DNA of 64,000 nt, from positions 43,682-107,681 of the forward strand of contig DASQGZ010000055.1 in the NCBI GenBank assembly GCA_035632315.1. The letters are read 5' to 3'. A program made the position numbers and the translations under genes. How positions within the stretch are numbered: the first letter of the stretch is position 1; each line of letters opens with the position of its first letter. Below are positions 17,108-25,251 of the stretch, piece after piece. A model generated the notes under the pieces. It was not told where the DNA came from. It searched no databases and was given only the letters and a program-made list of their open reading frames with translations. This DNA is from JAFDZW01 sp035632315. Its GTDB lineage: Bacteria; Bacteroidota; Ignavibacteria; Palsa-1295.

Positions 17108-17788
17108 ATGGTAAAGGAAAGAATAATGTTGGACGATAAGACACTCAGGGAGCGACACCGCGACTTCGAACGTGAGGCTATGCCTCATGTGACGGCGCTA
17201 TATAACTTCGCCCTGAGGATGACGAGCGACCCTGATGATGCGAATGACCTCTTGCAGGAGACCTACATGAAAGCATACCGGTTCTGGGACAAATTCGAGC
17301 CCGGCACCAACTGCAAAGCATGGCTCTTCCGCATTATGAAGAACTCGTATATCAATATCTACCGCAAAGAATCCAAAGAGCCGGATAAAGTCGATTACGA
17401 GGATATTCAGAATTTTTATAATACGATCCGTTCGGAATATACCGATCCGAACGATATGGAAGCGCGCCTGTACCGCAATTTGCTCGACGACGATCTGACC
17501 CGCGCGGTCGAATCGCTTCCGGAAGATTTTCGTACGGTCGTCATTCTCTGCGACATCGAAGGATTTACCTACGAAGAGATCGCAGAGTTCGTCGATTGCC
17601 CGATCGGCACGGTTCGCTCACGGCTTCATCGCGGCCGCAAGCTGCTTCGTTCGAAGCTCATCGAATATGCCCGCGTTCGCGGATATAACGTCGATGAAGA
17701 GCGCCATCGCAAAACGAAGAAAGACCTCGAACTCGAAGAGTTCGGCGGAGCGAATGCACTCGCAACGAGCAAGATACATAAGAACTGA
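17108..17788 (+). CDS. RNA polymerase ECF sigma factor
   Basis: A 226-residue sigma-70 family protein of the ECF class. Region 2 includes DANDLLQETYMKAYRFWDKF with CKAWLFRIMKNSYIN; region 4 includes LPEDFRTVVILCDIEGFTYEEIA and VRSRLHRGRKLL. About 30 charged residues follow region 4. ATG at 17108 gives MVKERIM; the alternative at 17126 would start MLDDKTLRER and fits the family equally well. No anti-sigma gene follows, which is unusual for an RpoE-like ECF. A strong terminator follows, so it is a single-gene unit. Confidence 0.9.
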   Translation: MVKERIMLDDKTLRERHRDFEREAMPHVTALYNFALRMTSDPDDANDLLQETYMKAYRFWDKFEPGTNCKAWLFRIMKNSYINIYRKESKEPDKVDYEDIQNFYNTIRSEYTDPNDMEARLYRNLLDDDLTRAVESLPEDFRTVVILCDIEGFTYEEIAEFVDCPIGTVRSRLHRGRKLLRSKLIEYARVRGYNVDEERHRKTKKDLELEEFGGANALATSKIHKN

Positions 17789-17814
17789 TCTGAATCGGAA
17801 TTAATAGATTCAAT

Positions 17815-17851
17815 ATAAAAAGGCTGCGATATCGTAGCCTTTTTCTTTTTT
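17815..17851 (+). terminator. Rho-independent terminator after the ECF sigma gene
   Basis: Arms AGGCTGCGAT and ATCGTAGCCT (17821-17840, one G-U pair) follow a run of A and precede TTTTTCTTTTTT. Preceding A-run and following T-run make it potentially bidirectional, but only the plus strand has a gene. Confidence 0.85.
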
Positions 17852-18007
17852 GCAAATATGATATACTTGTGTGCTCACGAAATAAACATGAACATATTCA
17901 TCTACTGTAACGACCTTGTCTCTATAGAGTTATGAAAAACTTACACGGATCTTTTGTTCACCCACAGATTTTCACCGTTCTTTTACATATTTTTCGAAAA
18001 GCAATTT

Positions 18008-18041
18008 TTGCAACAAACTGCCGAAAAAAGGGTTATATTTG
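18008..18041 (+). promoter_or_regulatory. Flavobacterial-type promoter for the Omp28-like T9SS gene
   Basis: TTG at 18008-18010, a 23-base spacer and TATATTTG at 18034-18041 fit the TTG-N17-23-TAnnTTTG consensus. The ATG is about 90 bases downstream. The rest of the 17852-18129 gap holds nothing else I can support. Confidence 0.6.
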
Positions 18042-18129
18042 CTGTTCGGGGTAATTTTATGAAAGCCCCGATGATGTAGAAGAACGAGTGTACAAATTAA
18101 CGAATCCATTCACAAGCCATAATACTTCT

Positions 18130-20274
18130 ATGAAGCGTCTGTTACTTTTTGCATCCCTCGTGCTTGCTGTTACAGCAAATACAGCGAGCGCACAAGCGCC
18201 TACTAAAAAGGTGCTGCTCGAAGAATTCACCGGCAGTTGGTGCGGCTGGTGCCCACGCGGCATTTGGGCCATTGAACAGCTGGAACAGAAGTATCCGAAC
18301 ACGTTCATCCCGGTTGCTTTCCATAATAGCGACCCGATGCAGATCCCGACGGGTCAGGATACACTAGAATCAACAATTACCGGATATCCCGAAGGATGGG
18401 TCGATCGCTTGGTTCAGCCCGGCAATACCCGTAATCTTGATCCGACACAGTTTGACAGTGCCATCACTGCACATTTCAGTGATCCGGTTCAAGCCGGCGT
18501 CACCATTACGAACGTGACCTTCGATCCGAGGACCCGCGTAATGACTGCAACAATCAATGCAACATTTACGACAGCAGTCACCGGAGATCTTCGTTTGAAC
18601 TGTTATCTCATCGAAGACAGCTGCTCGGGACCTGCAGGTACGACCTGGGACCAGCATAATTACCTGACCAACCGTTCCGGTTATCAGGATAATCCGTTCT
18701 TCAATCTTCCAGCAGTCGTTCCATCCTACCAGCACATGCACGTGGTACGTGCGGTGCTCGGCGGTGCCTGGGGTACGGCAGGTGTTATCCCTGCAACGGC
18801 AGTTGTAGGCACGAAGTATTCGGTGACATATACATACACCGTGCTTCCCAATGTCAAACCGGATCAGACAAAGATCGTCGGTTTCGTTTCTTCGTACGGC
18901 ACGACTGTTGCAAAGAACAAGATTCTTAATGCTGAGACAGCGCCGCTAACAACCCTGCCGTTAATTACGGGCTTCAGTGCAACCGGTGGTAACGCTTATA
19001 TTACAGCAACCAGAAGCGGCGTCACTGATCAGATCATTACGCTTTCGAATAGCGGTAACGCACCACTGACTGCCTCGCTGACGATGGATGCAACAAGCAC
19101 CTCGTTGCCTGCGAGCTGGAAAGCCTCGTTGTCATCGTCAAGCGTAACGATCCCGGCAAAGTCGAGCATTACTGATACACTCGCGATCACTGCACCTGCA
19201 AAAGCGGGTTTTGCAAGCGTTTTCTTTACCGTACTCCCGGTGTCCGACGCTGCGGTTGCGCATCCGATCTCGATGAATACGAACGCACTCTCTGCGGGTA
19301 CAAAATATGTTTCGTACGGATCTGACGGATTTATGCCGACGCACATGGATACAAAGTATTCGAATGATTTCGCGGCTGTCCCGCTCAATACAAACGTGCT
19401 GGCAGCGTATAAGCCGGAAACGTTTGATGTGAGTTTGTATCCGGGCGTTGCATATTTTGATTATACGAACCTTGCAGGCGTGCCTCCGGCGGTTGTTCCG
19501 AGCATCACTGCTTCGCTCAATGCCGGCAAGAAAGTGTTTATCACTTCGACATACGGGCTCTATTACGAGTTCGACCCCGCTTCGGGGATCAATAGCAGCA
19601 CCAACACTCAGGCTGCACAGGATCTCTTTAATACGAAGCTCGCGATCAGCTACCTGTCGCTCAATTTCCGTTATAATCAAAGCACAGGCCAAGCCGTCAC
19701 CACCAGCGTTACCGGCTTCCCCGGCGATCCGGTTGGTAACGGGATCGTGTTCAACTGCGGCTTCTATCAAAGTGACGTTTTCTCGGTCGACGATCAGACT
19801 CATACGAAACCCGTCATCTATTTCGACGACGATCAGACCGTTCTCGGTGGCTTCCGCTACGATAATGGCTCGGGGCAGCGTTTGGTCTATCTCGATCTGG
19901 ATTTCTCACTCGTCGGCAGCGGAACGAGCACCACGAATGCAAAAAAACTCGTCACACAGTCGATGGATTTCCTCATTAACGGTGTGAACGCAGTGAAACC
20001 GTCAGGCACTGCAATGTTCTCGCTCGATCAGAACTATCCGAATCCGGTTTCGGGCGACACAAAGATCACTTATTCACTCGGCGAGCGCGCACCGGTGAGC
20101 CTTGTCGTGACCGATATGCTTGGCAGACAAGTTGCTCAGCTTGTCAATACAACGCAGGACGCGTCGAGCTACTCATTAAAATTTGACGGCTCAACACTTC
20201 CGTCAGGTGTCTATACCTACACATTGACCGCCGGCGATCAGAAACTTTCACGCACATTGAATGTTGTGAAATAA
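18130..20274 (+). CDS. Omp28/thioredoxin-like secreted protein with type IX secretion sorting domain
   Basis: A 714-residue exported protein. Signal peptide MKRLLLFASLVLAVTANTASA is followed by a thioredoxin-like segment, LLEEFTGSWCGWCPRG, with a CGWC redox pair as in Omp28-related proteins. The middle is β-rich with Ser/Thr repeats. The C-terminal ~85 residues are a type A sorting domain (DQNYPNPVSGDTKITYSL, DMLGRQVA, LPSGVYTYTL, ending LNVVK), the signal for T9SS export and cell-surface attachment. ATG at 18130 is chosen because it begins the signal peptide; the frame extends to 18088. A cell-surface thiol or adhesive role is possible but unproven. Confidence 0.85.
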   Translation: MKRLLLFASLVLAVTANTASAQAPTKKVLLEEFTGSWCGWCPRGIWAIEQLEQKYPNTFIPVAFHNSDPMQIPTGQDTLESTITGYPEGWVDRLVQPGNTRNLDPTQFDSAITAHFSDPVQAGVTITNVTFDPRTRVMTATINATFTTAVTGDLRLNCYLIEDSCSGPAGTTWDQHNYLTNRSGYQDNPFFNLPAVVPSYQHMHVVRAVLGGAWGTAGVIPATAVVGTKYSVTYTYTVLPNVKPDQTKIVGFVSSYGTTVAKNKILNAETAPLTTLPLITGFSATGGNAYITATRSGVTDQIITLSNSGNAPLTASLTMDATSTSLPASWKASLSSSSVTIPAKSSITDTLAITAPAKAGFASVFFTVLPVSDAAVAHPISMNTNALSAGTKYVSYGSDGFMPTHMDTKYSNDFAAVPLNTNVLAAYKPETFDVSLYPGVAYFDYTNLAGVPPAVVPSITASLNAGKKVFITSTYGLYYEFDPASGINSSTNTQAAQDLFNTKLAISYLSLNFRYNQSTGQAVTTSVTGFPGDPVGNGIVFNCGFYQSDVFSVDDQTHTKPVIYFDDDQTVLGGFRYDNGSGQRLVYLDLDFSLVGSGTSTTNAKKLVTQSMDFLINGVNAVKPSGTAMFSLDQNYPNPVSGDTKITYSLGERAPVSLVVTDMLGRQVAQLVNTTQDASSYSLKFDGSTLPSGVYTYTLTAGDQKLSRTLNVVK

Positions 20275-20298
20275 TAGTAAGAACTTATCTTTACTGCG

Positions 20299-20332
20299 AA
20301 CGCGGCTCGGAAAACGAGCCGCGTTTTTTTTT
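20299..20332 (+). terminator. Rho-independent terminator after the Omp28-like gene
   Basis: An 11-bp perfect stem (20299-20309 with 20315-20325, arms AACGCGGCTCG and CGAGCCGCGTT) and GAAAA-type loop are followed by nine T. The gap 20333-20461 before dnaB is AT-rich with a TAAGTTTG element at 20423-20430, a possible -7 box without a well-spaced TTG. Confidence 0.92.
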
Positions 20333-20461
20333 ATCAACTTTTCAACGTTGAAAGTTTGTTCGCAAAATGTGTATCGGCAAAAGTTGTGGGTGATTTGTTA
20401 ACTCAATCCCACAATTATTTTGTAAGTTTGTGACCTTTTAAATTGCACGTATAACCAAACA

Positions 20462-21970
20462 GTGAGCGTAATCCCCATCCAGCCGAAAGAGAATGCCGGC
20501 GCGAGACAGTCGCGGGCATATCTTCGCAGTTTCAGCGAGCTTTATGAGCGCGTTTCCGGCACAGGCCTTGTGCCGCCGCAGGCGATCGAGATCGAAGAAT
20601 CGCTTCTCGGTGCGATGATGATCGATAAAGTTGCGGCAAATCGCGCGCTTGAAGTGCTTGGCGACCGCACGCTCGAAGATTCTCCGTTCTATCGGGAAGC
20701 GCACACGGCGATCTACCGCGCGATGGTCGATCTCGACAGCAAAGGCGAGCCGATCGATGTGCTTTCTGTGACGAATCGGCTGCGACTTAACGGCGCTCTC
20801 GAAGAAGTTGGCGGGCCGTCCTATCTCGTCGAACTCACATCAAAAGTTGTTACAACGGCAAATGTCGAAGCCCATTCGCGCTTGTTGCTTGAAAAATATC
20901 TTGGCCGCGAGCTCATCAGAACATGCGAAGAAGTCAAACTCCGCGCATTCCTCGGCGAGGACGATACCTTCGAACTGCTCGATCAGGCTGAAGGAAATCT
21001 CTTCAGATTATCCGAGACGCGCCATCGACGCAGCTTCCAGCGGATGGACAGGCTGTCGCATGAAACGATGGAGCATCTGCAGCATGTGCACGATCATCAT
21101 TCGAGCGTAACAGGTGTACCCACAGGCCTTACCGACCTCGACGAGATCACTGCCGGCTGGCAAAAAACAGATCTTATTATCATCGCTGCGCGCCCCTCGC
21201 AAGGAAAAACAGCGCTGGCGCTGACACTTGCGCGTAACGCGGCACTGAATCCGATCAAAGAGCATAGAATCCCTGTTGCAATCTTTTCGCTCGAAATGGG
21301 CGCACAGCAATTAGTGCTGCGCTTACTCTGCTCGGAAGCGCAAGTTGATATGCAGTCTGCCAGAAAAGGCAAGCTTTCCGGCGAGGACTGGAAAAAAGTC
21401 TCTCTTGGCATCAGCCGCTTGCACGAAGCGCCGATCTTCATTGACGACACCGCCGCCATCACGCCGCTCGAACTGCGCGCGAAGTGCCGCCGGCTCAAAG
21501 CGACAGAGAATATCGGACTCGTCATTGTCGATTATTTACAGCTGATGGAAGTCTCGCGTTCGATGGATTCTCGCGAGCGGGAAATTTCAACGATCTCGCG
21601 TTCGCTCAAGGCGCTCTCGAAAGAATTGAATATCCCCGTGATCGCATTGTCGCAATTAAATCGCGGTGTTGAAAGCAGAACCGATAAACGGCCGATGCTC
21701 AGCGATCTTCGTGAATCCGGAGCGATCGAGCAGGATGCCGACCTTGTACTGTTTATCTATCGCCCGGAAACCTACGGCATTGAGCAGTACGACGACGGCA
21801 AACAAACCGAAGGTACCGCAGAGATCATCATCGGCAAACATCGTAACGGACCTATCGGCCAGGCGCGTGTCTCGTTCCGCGGCAATATCGGCAGTTTCAA
21901 TAATTTAATTTATATACCTGAGTTCGACGATGCCCCGCAAAAGCCTTCGAACAATTCACCGGCATTCTAA
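20462..21970 (+). CDS. dnaB: Replicative DNA helicase DnaB
   Basis: A 502-residue hexameric helicase. The N-terminal primase-binding domain starts near PPQAIEIEESLLGAMM; the RecA-like C-terminal domain carries Walker A ARPSQGKTAL (the usual GRPSMGKT form with Ala first and Gln in place of Met), Walker B LVIVDYLQLM and the LSQLNRGVESR arginine-finger segment. No intein is present. GTG at 20462 is the start; the ~35 residues before the conserved region are a short extension. It leads the tightly packed group dnaB-ridA-acyl-CoA dehydrogenase-anmK. Confidence 0.97.
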   Translation: MSVIPIQPKENAGARQSRAYLRSFSELYERVSGTGLVPPQAIEIEESLLGAMMIDKVAANRALEVLGDRTLEDSPFYREAHTAIYRAMVDLDSKGEPIDVLSVTNRLRLNGALEEVGGPSYLVELTSKVVTTANVEAHSRLLLEKYLGRELIRTCEEVKLRAFLGEDDTFELLDQAEGNLFRLSETRHRRSFQRMDRLSHETMEHLQHVHDHHSSVTGVPTGLTDLDEITAGWQKTDLIIIAARPSQGKTALALTLARNAALNPIKEHRIPVAIFSLEMGAQQLVLRLLCSEAQVDMQSARKGKLSGEDWKKVSLGISRLHEAPIFIDDTAAITPLELRAKCRRLKATENIGLVIVDYLQLMEVSRSMDSREREISTISRSLKALSKELNIPVIALSQLNRGVESRTDKRPMLSDLRESGAIEQDADLVLFIYRPETYGIEQYDDGKQTEGTAEIIIGKHRNGPIGQARVSFRGNIGSFNNLIYIPEFDDAPQKPSNNSPAF

Positions 21971-21973
21971 AAT

Positions 21974-22372
21974 ATGAATATCGTCATTAATCCCCCGTCG
22001 CTTGTAAAACCGGTCGGTTATGCTCATGCGATCAAAACAGCCGGCGGCACAACAATCTATCTTGCCGGGCAAGTCTCGTTCGACGGCGAGGGAAATCTCA
22101 TTAACAAAGGAGATATCATTTCGCAGTTTCGTCAGGCGATCCGCAATCTCGAGATCGCGACGCACGAAGCAGGTGCGAAGATGACGGATATCGTAAAGAT
22201 GACGATCTTTACCACAAGTAAAGAGCTCTACAAAAAAAATCTTCGGGAGATCGGTGAAGTTTATCGCGAATTCTTCGGTAAATATTTCCCGGTAATGACC
22301 CTTGTCGAAGTTAAATCTCTCTTCGAAGACGACGCACTCCTCGAGATCGAAGGAATCGCCGTGATTCCCTGA
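21974..22372 (+). CDS. ridA: RidA family enamine/imine deaminase
   Basis: A 132-residue YjgF/YER057c/UK114-type protein. Members hydrolyse reactive 2-aminoacrylate-type enamines or imines released by PLP enzymes. The text GTTIYLAGQVSFDGEGNL and EAGAKMTDIVKMTIFTT is typical, and the ending LVEVKSLFEDDALLEIEGIAVI corresponds to the usual C-terminal active-site strand; the Arg of the RVxxAxxxLP motif found in archetypal RidA is not obvious, so this may be a subgroup member. Three bases separate it from dnaB. Confidence 0.88.
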   Translation: MNIVINPPSLVKPVGYAHAIKTAGGTTIYLAGQVSFDGEGNLINKGDIISQFRQAIRNLEIATHEAGAKMTDIVKMTIFTTSKELYKKNLREIGEVYREFFGKYFPVMTLVEVKSLFEDDALLEIEGIAVIP

Positions 22373-22401
22373 CCTGCTCTATTTCTTCGTAATTTCACAG
22401 T

Positions 22402-23559
22402 ATGAATTTCACTCTTTCCGCCGACGAATCCCGCTGGCAGCATATTGCGTGTGATTTTGCGCAGAAAGAAGTCGCACCCATTGCGCGCGAAATGGATGAG
22501 AAGGGCGAAATGCCGCTTTCACTCGTCAAAACAATGGCAGAACTTGGTCTGCTTGGCGGTGCAATAGATAAAAAATTTGGCGGCAGTGCGATGAGCGCTC
22601 TTGCACTTGCGCTCGTCTATGAAGAACTTGGCCGTGCTTGTTCGAGCACACGAGGATTTATGACGGTGCATTCGTCGCTCGTGATGCAATGCATCGATCA
22701 ATGGGGTTCCGACAACCAGAAAAAGAAATATCTCCCGAAACTGACGAGCGGTGAAATGATCGGCTGCTACGCGCTGACAGAACCGGAAGCAGGCAGCGAT
22801 GCCGCGAGCATCAAAACAACTGCAACGCCGACAAAGGGCGGCTACGAGCTTAGCGGCGAAAAGATCTGGATAACCAATGGAATGAACGCAGGATTAGCGA
22901 TCGTCTTTGCAAAATTGCCGCACGCAGAAAACGAAAAGCCCTATTCGGCTATCACGGCGTTTCTTGTCGAAGCGAATTCGAAAGGCTTACTTCGTAAACA
23001 AATGCCGGGCAAAGAACTTGGTCATCGGGCGAGCGATCATGCTCATATCATATTCGAAAAATGTTTTGTGCCGCAATCAAATGTACTTGGCGGCGAACGA
23101 AACGGCTTCAAAGTTGCAATGAGCGCGCTCGATCACGGACGGCTCGGCGTTGCCGCAGGAGCACTTGGGGTGCATCAAGCGTGTCTGGATGCGACCATAG
23201 ATTTTGTTCGTACCCGCAGGCAATTCGGCTCGCGCATCGGCGATTTCGAAATGATCCAGGCAAATATTGCCGATATGAAGACGTCGCTCGAAGCATCGCG
23301 AATGCTCGTCTATTCCGCCGCTGCAAAAAAAGATGCCGGTGAGAATGTCTCGCTAGAAACGTCGATGGCAAAACTCTATGCAACAGAAGCAGCGCTCAAA
23401 GCGGCATCGGATGCTGTGCTCATTCACGGCGGGCGCGGCTACTCGAATGAGTATCCGGTCGAACGATACTATCGCGACATCAAAGGCTTGCAAATCTATG
23501 AAGGCACATCGCACATTCAGCGCATTGTCATTGCGCGCAACGTGATCGGAAAACCCTGA
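22402..23559 (+). CDS. Acyl-CoA dehydrogenase
   Basis: A 385-residue FAD enzyme with the normal three-domain layout. The substrate/FAD motif CYALTEPEAGSDAASIKT, the KIWITNGMNAGLAIVFAK strand, the middle-to-C-terminal DHGRLGVAAGALG helix, RRQFGSRIGDFEMIQANIADM and VERYYRDIKGLQIYEGTSHIQ (catalytic-type Glu in YEGTS) are all present. Length is typical for a short-chain or butyryl-type enzyme. Chain-length preference cannot be read. It follows ridA by 29 bases and its stop overlaps the next ATG. Confidence 0.93.
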   Translation: MNFTLSADESRWQHIACDFAQKEVAPIAREMDEKGEMPLSLVKTMAELGLLGGAIDKKFGGSAMSALALALVYEELGRACSSTRGFMTVHSSLVMQCIDQWGSDNQKKKYLPKLTSGEMIGCYALTEPEAGSDAASIKTTATPTKGGYELSGEKIWITNGMNAGLAIVFAKLPHAENEKPYSAITAFLVEANSKGLLRKQMPGKELGHRASDHAHIIFEKCFVPQSNVLGGERNGFKVAMSALDHGRLGVAAGALGVHQACLDATIDFVRTRRQFGSRIGDFEMIQANIADMKTSLEASRMLVYSAAAKKDAGENVSLETSMAKLYATEAALKAASDAVLIHGGRGYSNEYPVERYYRDIKGLQIYEGTSHIQRIVIARNVIGKP

Positions 23560-23789
23560 TGGCACGCTCGTTCAAACGTTATGCCAGTTTTGGCCGCGAG
23601 GATAAACTTGTTGGCATCCGTGCTTTTTTCAACGGCGAATCGATCATTGTCCGGCTGATCATTTTTCTCGCGCTTGGCGGGATATTTTACCTTGTCGTGC
23701 AGCTTACTCATAGCGGCGTCAAGCCCAATGCCGAGCAAACTGAGGACACGGCTGTGCCGGCCCCGGTGAAACCCTCTCCTGTAAAATGA
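23559..23789 (+). CDS. Small membrane protein of unknown function
   Basis: A 76-residue protein with a single transmembrane helix (IIVRLIIFLALGGIFYLVVQL) after a basic N-terminus, then a Pro/Thr/Val/Lys-rich tail ending PAPVKPSPVK. It overlaps the acyl-CoA dehydrogenase stop (TGATG) and the anmK start by 4 bases, and this tight packing supports it as a real gene. I recognise no family. Confidence 0.7.
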   Translation: MARSFKRYASFGREDKLVGIRAFFNGESIIVRLIIFLALGGIFYLVVQLTHSGVKPNAEQTEDTAVPAPVKPSPVK

Positions 23790-24907
23790 ACATCACGACG
23801 ACGCCGGACGACCTGTTCATAGGGATTATGTCAGGCACAAGCCTCGACGGGATCGATGTCGTCATTGCACGATTCGGCAATACTGTCGAATCAATCGCCC
23901 GCGAATCGTTTCCATTTGATAAGAATATTCGCGACATGCTGCATACATTTGCGACGGCATCATCGGTCAAACTCGATGAATTTGTTCGTATGCATTTTTC
24001 CCTCGCCGCTCTCTATGCAGATGCCGTCTCTCATACTCTTGAGCGTGCAAAACGCTCACCAACGGATATTCGCGCAATCGGTATGCATGGCCAGACCGTT
24101 CGGCATCTGCCGTCGGCACATGCAACATTTCAACTTGGATCCGGCTCAGCGCTGGCTGCACGAACAGGGATTGATGTCGTCAGCGATTTCCGAAGCGGCG
24201 ATGTTGCGATCGGCGGTCAGGGCGCGCCGCTCGTACCGATGTTCGACGCAATATTTCTTCGGGATGAACATCAAGATAGAGTCACACTCAATATCGGCGG
24301 CATCGCAAATATTACTATCCTTCCCGCAAGAAAAAAAAGCGGAGAAATTATAGCGTACGATACCGGACCGGGAAATATGCTGATCGACGAATTAGCACAC
24401 AGATATTTCGCTAAAGCATTTGACGAAGACGGCGGCATTGCACGAAGCGGCGTCGTGAACGAGGCGCTCGTCCGAGAAATGCTCTCGCACCCGTATTTCT
24501 CTTCGCCTGAGCCAAAATCGACCGGCAGAGAGCTCTTTGGACAAGAGTTTCTTACACGGTTTATCGACTTGGTCGACTCCGGCTATCTTAAAGAAAATGA
24601 TGCTGTTGCGACCGCAACAGATCTCACTGCGCGTTCGATCGCTCACTCATTACAAACCGAACGAGCAGAAGTGATCACTAGCGGCGGCGGTGCGAAGAAT
24701 GCTTTTTTGATGGAGCGGTTAACGGTACTATTACCGAATTGCAAAATAACGACCTCTGATGAACTCGGCATTCCATCGCAAGCAAAGGAAGCGATCGCGT
24801 TTGCATATTTTGCAAAAGCGTATCTTGACCAAACATATATCCATTTACCGAGGACGACCGGCGCAGATTGGTCGTTGATTCTTGGATCATTATCACGAGG
24901 AAAATAA
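23786..24907 (+). CDS. anmK: Anhydro-N-acetylmuramic acid kinase
   Basis: A 373-residue sugar kinase of the ASKHA fold. It cleaves the anhydro ring of anhydro-MurNAc and phosphorylates it to MurNAc-6-P during cell-wall recycling. The start of the ATP-binding core, GIMSGTSLDGIDVVI, the GMHGQTVRHLP segment, FRSGDVAIGGQGAPLVP, and LNIGGIANIT are family-typical, and the C-terminus has TSGGGAKNAFLM. It overlaps the upstream small gene by 4 bases, so it is the last gene of the dnaB group. No MurQ etherase is visible in the window. Confidence 0.96.
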   Translation: MNITTTPDDLFIGIMSGTSLDGIDVVIARFGNTVESIARESFPFDKNIRDMLHTFATASSVKLDEFVRMHFSLAALYADAVSHTLERAKRSPTDIRAIGMHGQTVRHLPSAHATFQLGSGSALAARTGIDVVSDFRSGDVAIGGQGAPLVPMFDAIFLRDEHQDRVTLNIGGIANITILPARKKSGEIIAYDTGPGNMLIDELAHRYFAKAFDEDGGIARSGVVNEALVREMLSHPYFSSPEPKSTGRELFGQEFLTRFIDLVDSGYLKENDAVATATDLTARSIAHSLQTERAEVITSGGGAKNAFLMERLTVLLPNCKITTSDELGIPSQAKEAIAFAYFAKAYLDQTYIHLPRTTGADWSLILGSLSRGK

Positions 24908-25251
24908 TAATTTTATCGTTGTTCGAACGTTGGCAAACGGTAAAATTTTCTTTATGCAGGAAATAATTTCGTATCATCGTATAGGATACGAATTGACGAT
25001 CAATGTGAACCAAATGTGGATAAGTTTTGCGTATCAAGTGTGACACGGTATTGCAATGTGGACAGGGAATTGAAAGTGAGAATAAAGAATTCAAATACAA
25101 TGTGAGTGTGAGAAGTTTTGTGTGCCGGGAAAAATTTTATCGTAATCAGTTAGACAAAAACAACCCAAACAAATTTATTCACAACCTTCAATTCCCAATT
25201 CAAAAAAATTTCCGCTGAACTCTTACAACCAGATTAAACTTAATACGAGCA
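24908..25251. other. Candidate chromosomal origin (DnaA-box cluster upstream of dnaA)
   Basis: No gene is seen in this 344-base AT-rich gap. It holds a perfect DnaA-box sequence in reverse orientation (TGTGGATAA, 25015-25023), TTATTCACA in forward orientation (25175-25183, one mismatch), and weaker matches TGTGGACAG (25057-25065) and TGTGAACCA (25004-25012). A small inverted repeat CGTATC...GATACG lies at about 24970-24990. dnaA starts at 25252. The combination with dnaA is the classical layout of oriC, but dnaA autoregulation alone would also explain the boxes. Confidence 0.5.

Noticed and set aside
19138..19803. 221-codon minus-strand open frame inside the Omp28-like gene
   Set aside because: It is antisense to a protein with clear signal peptide and sorting domain.
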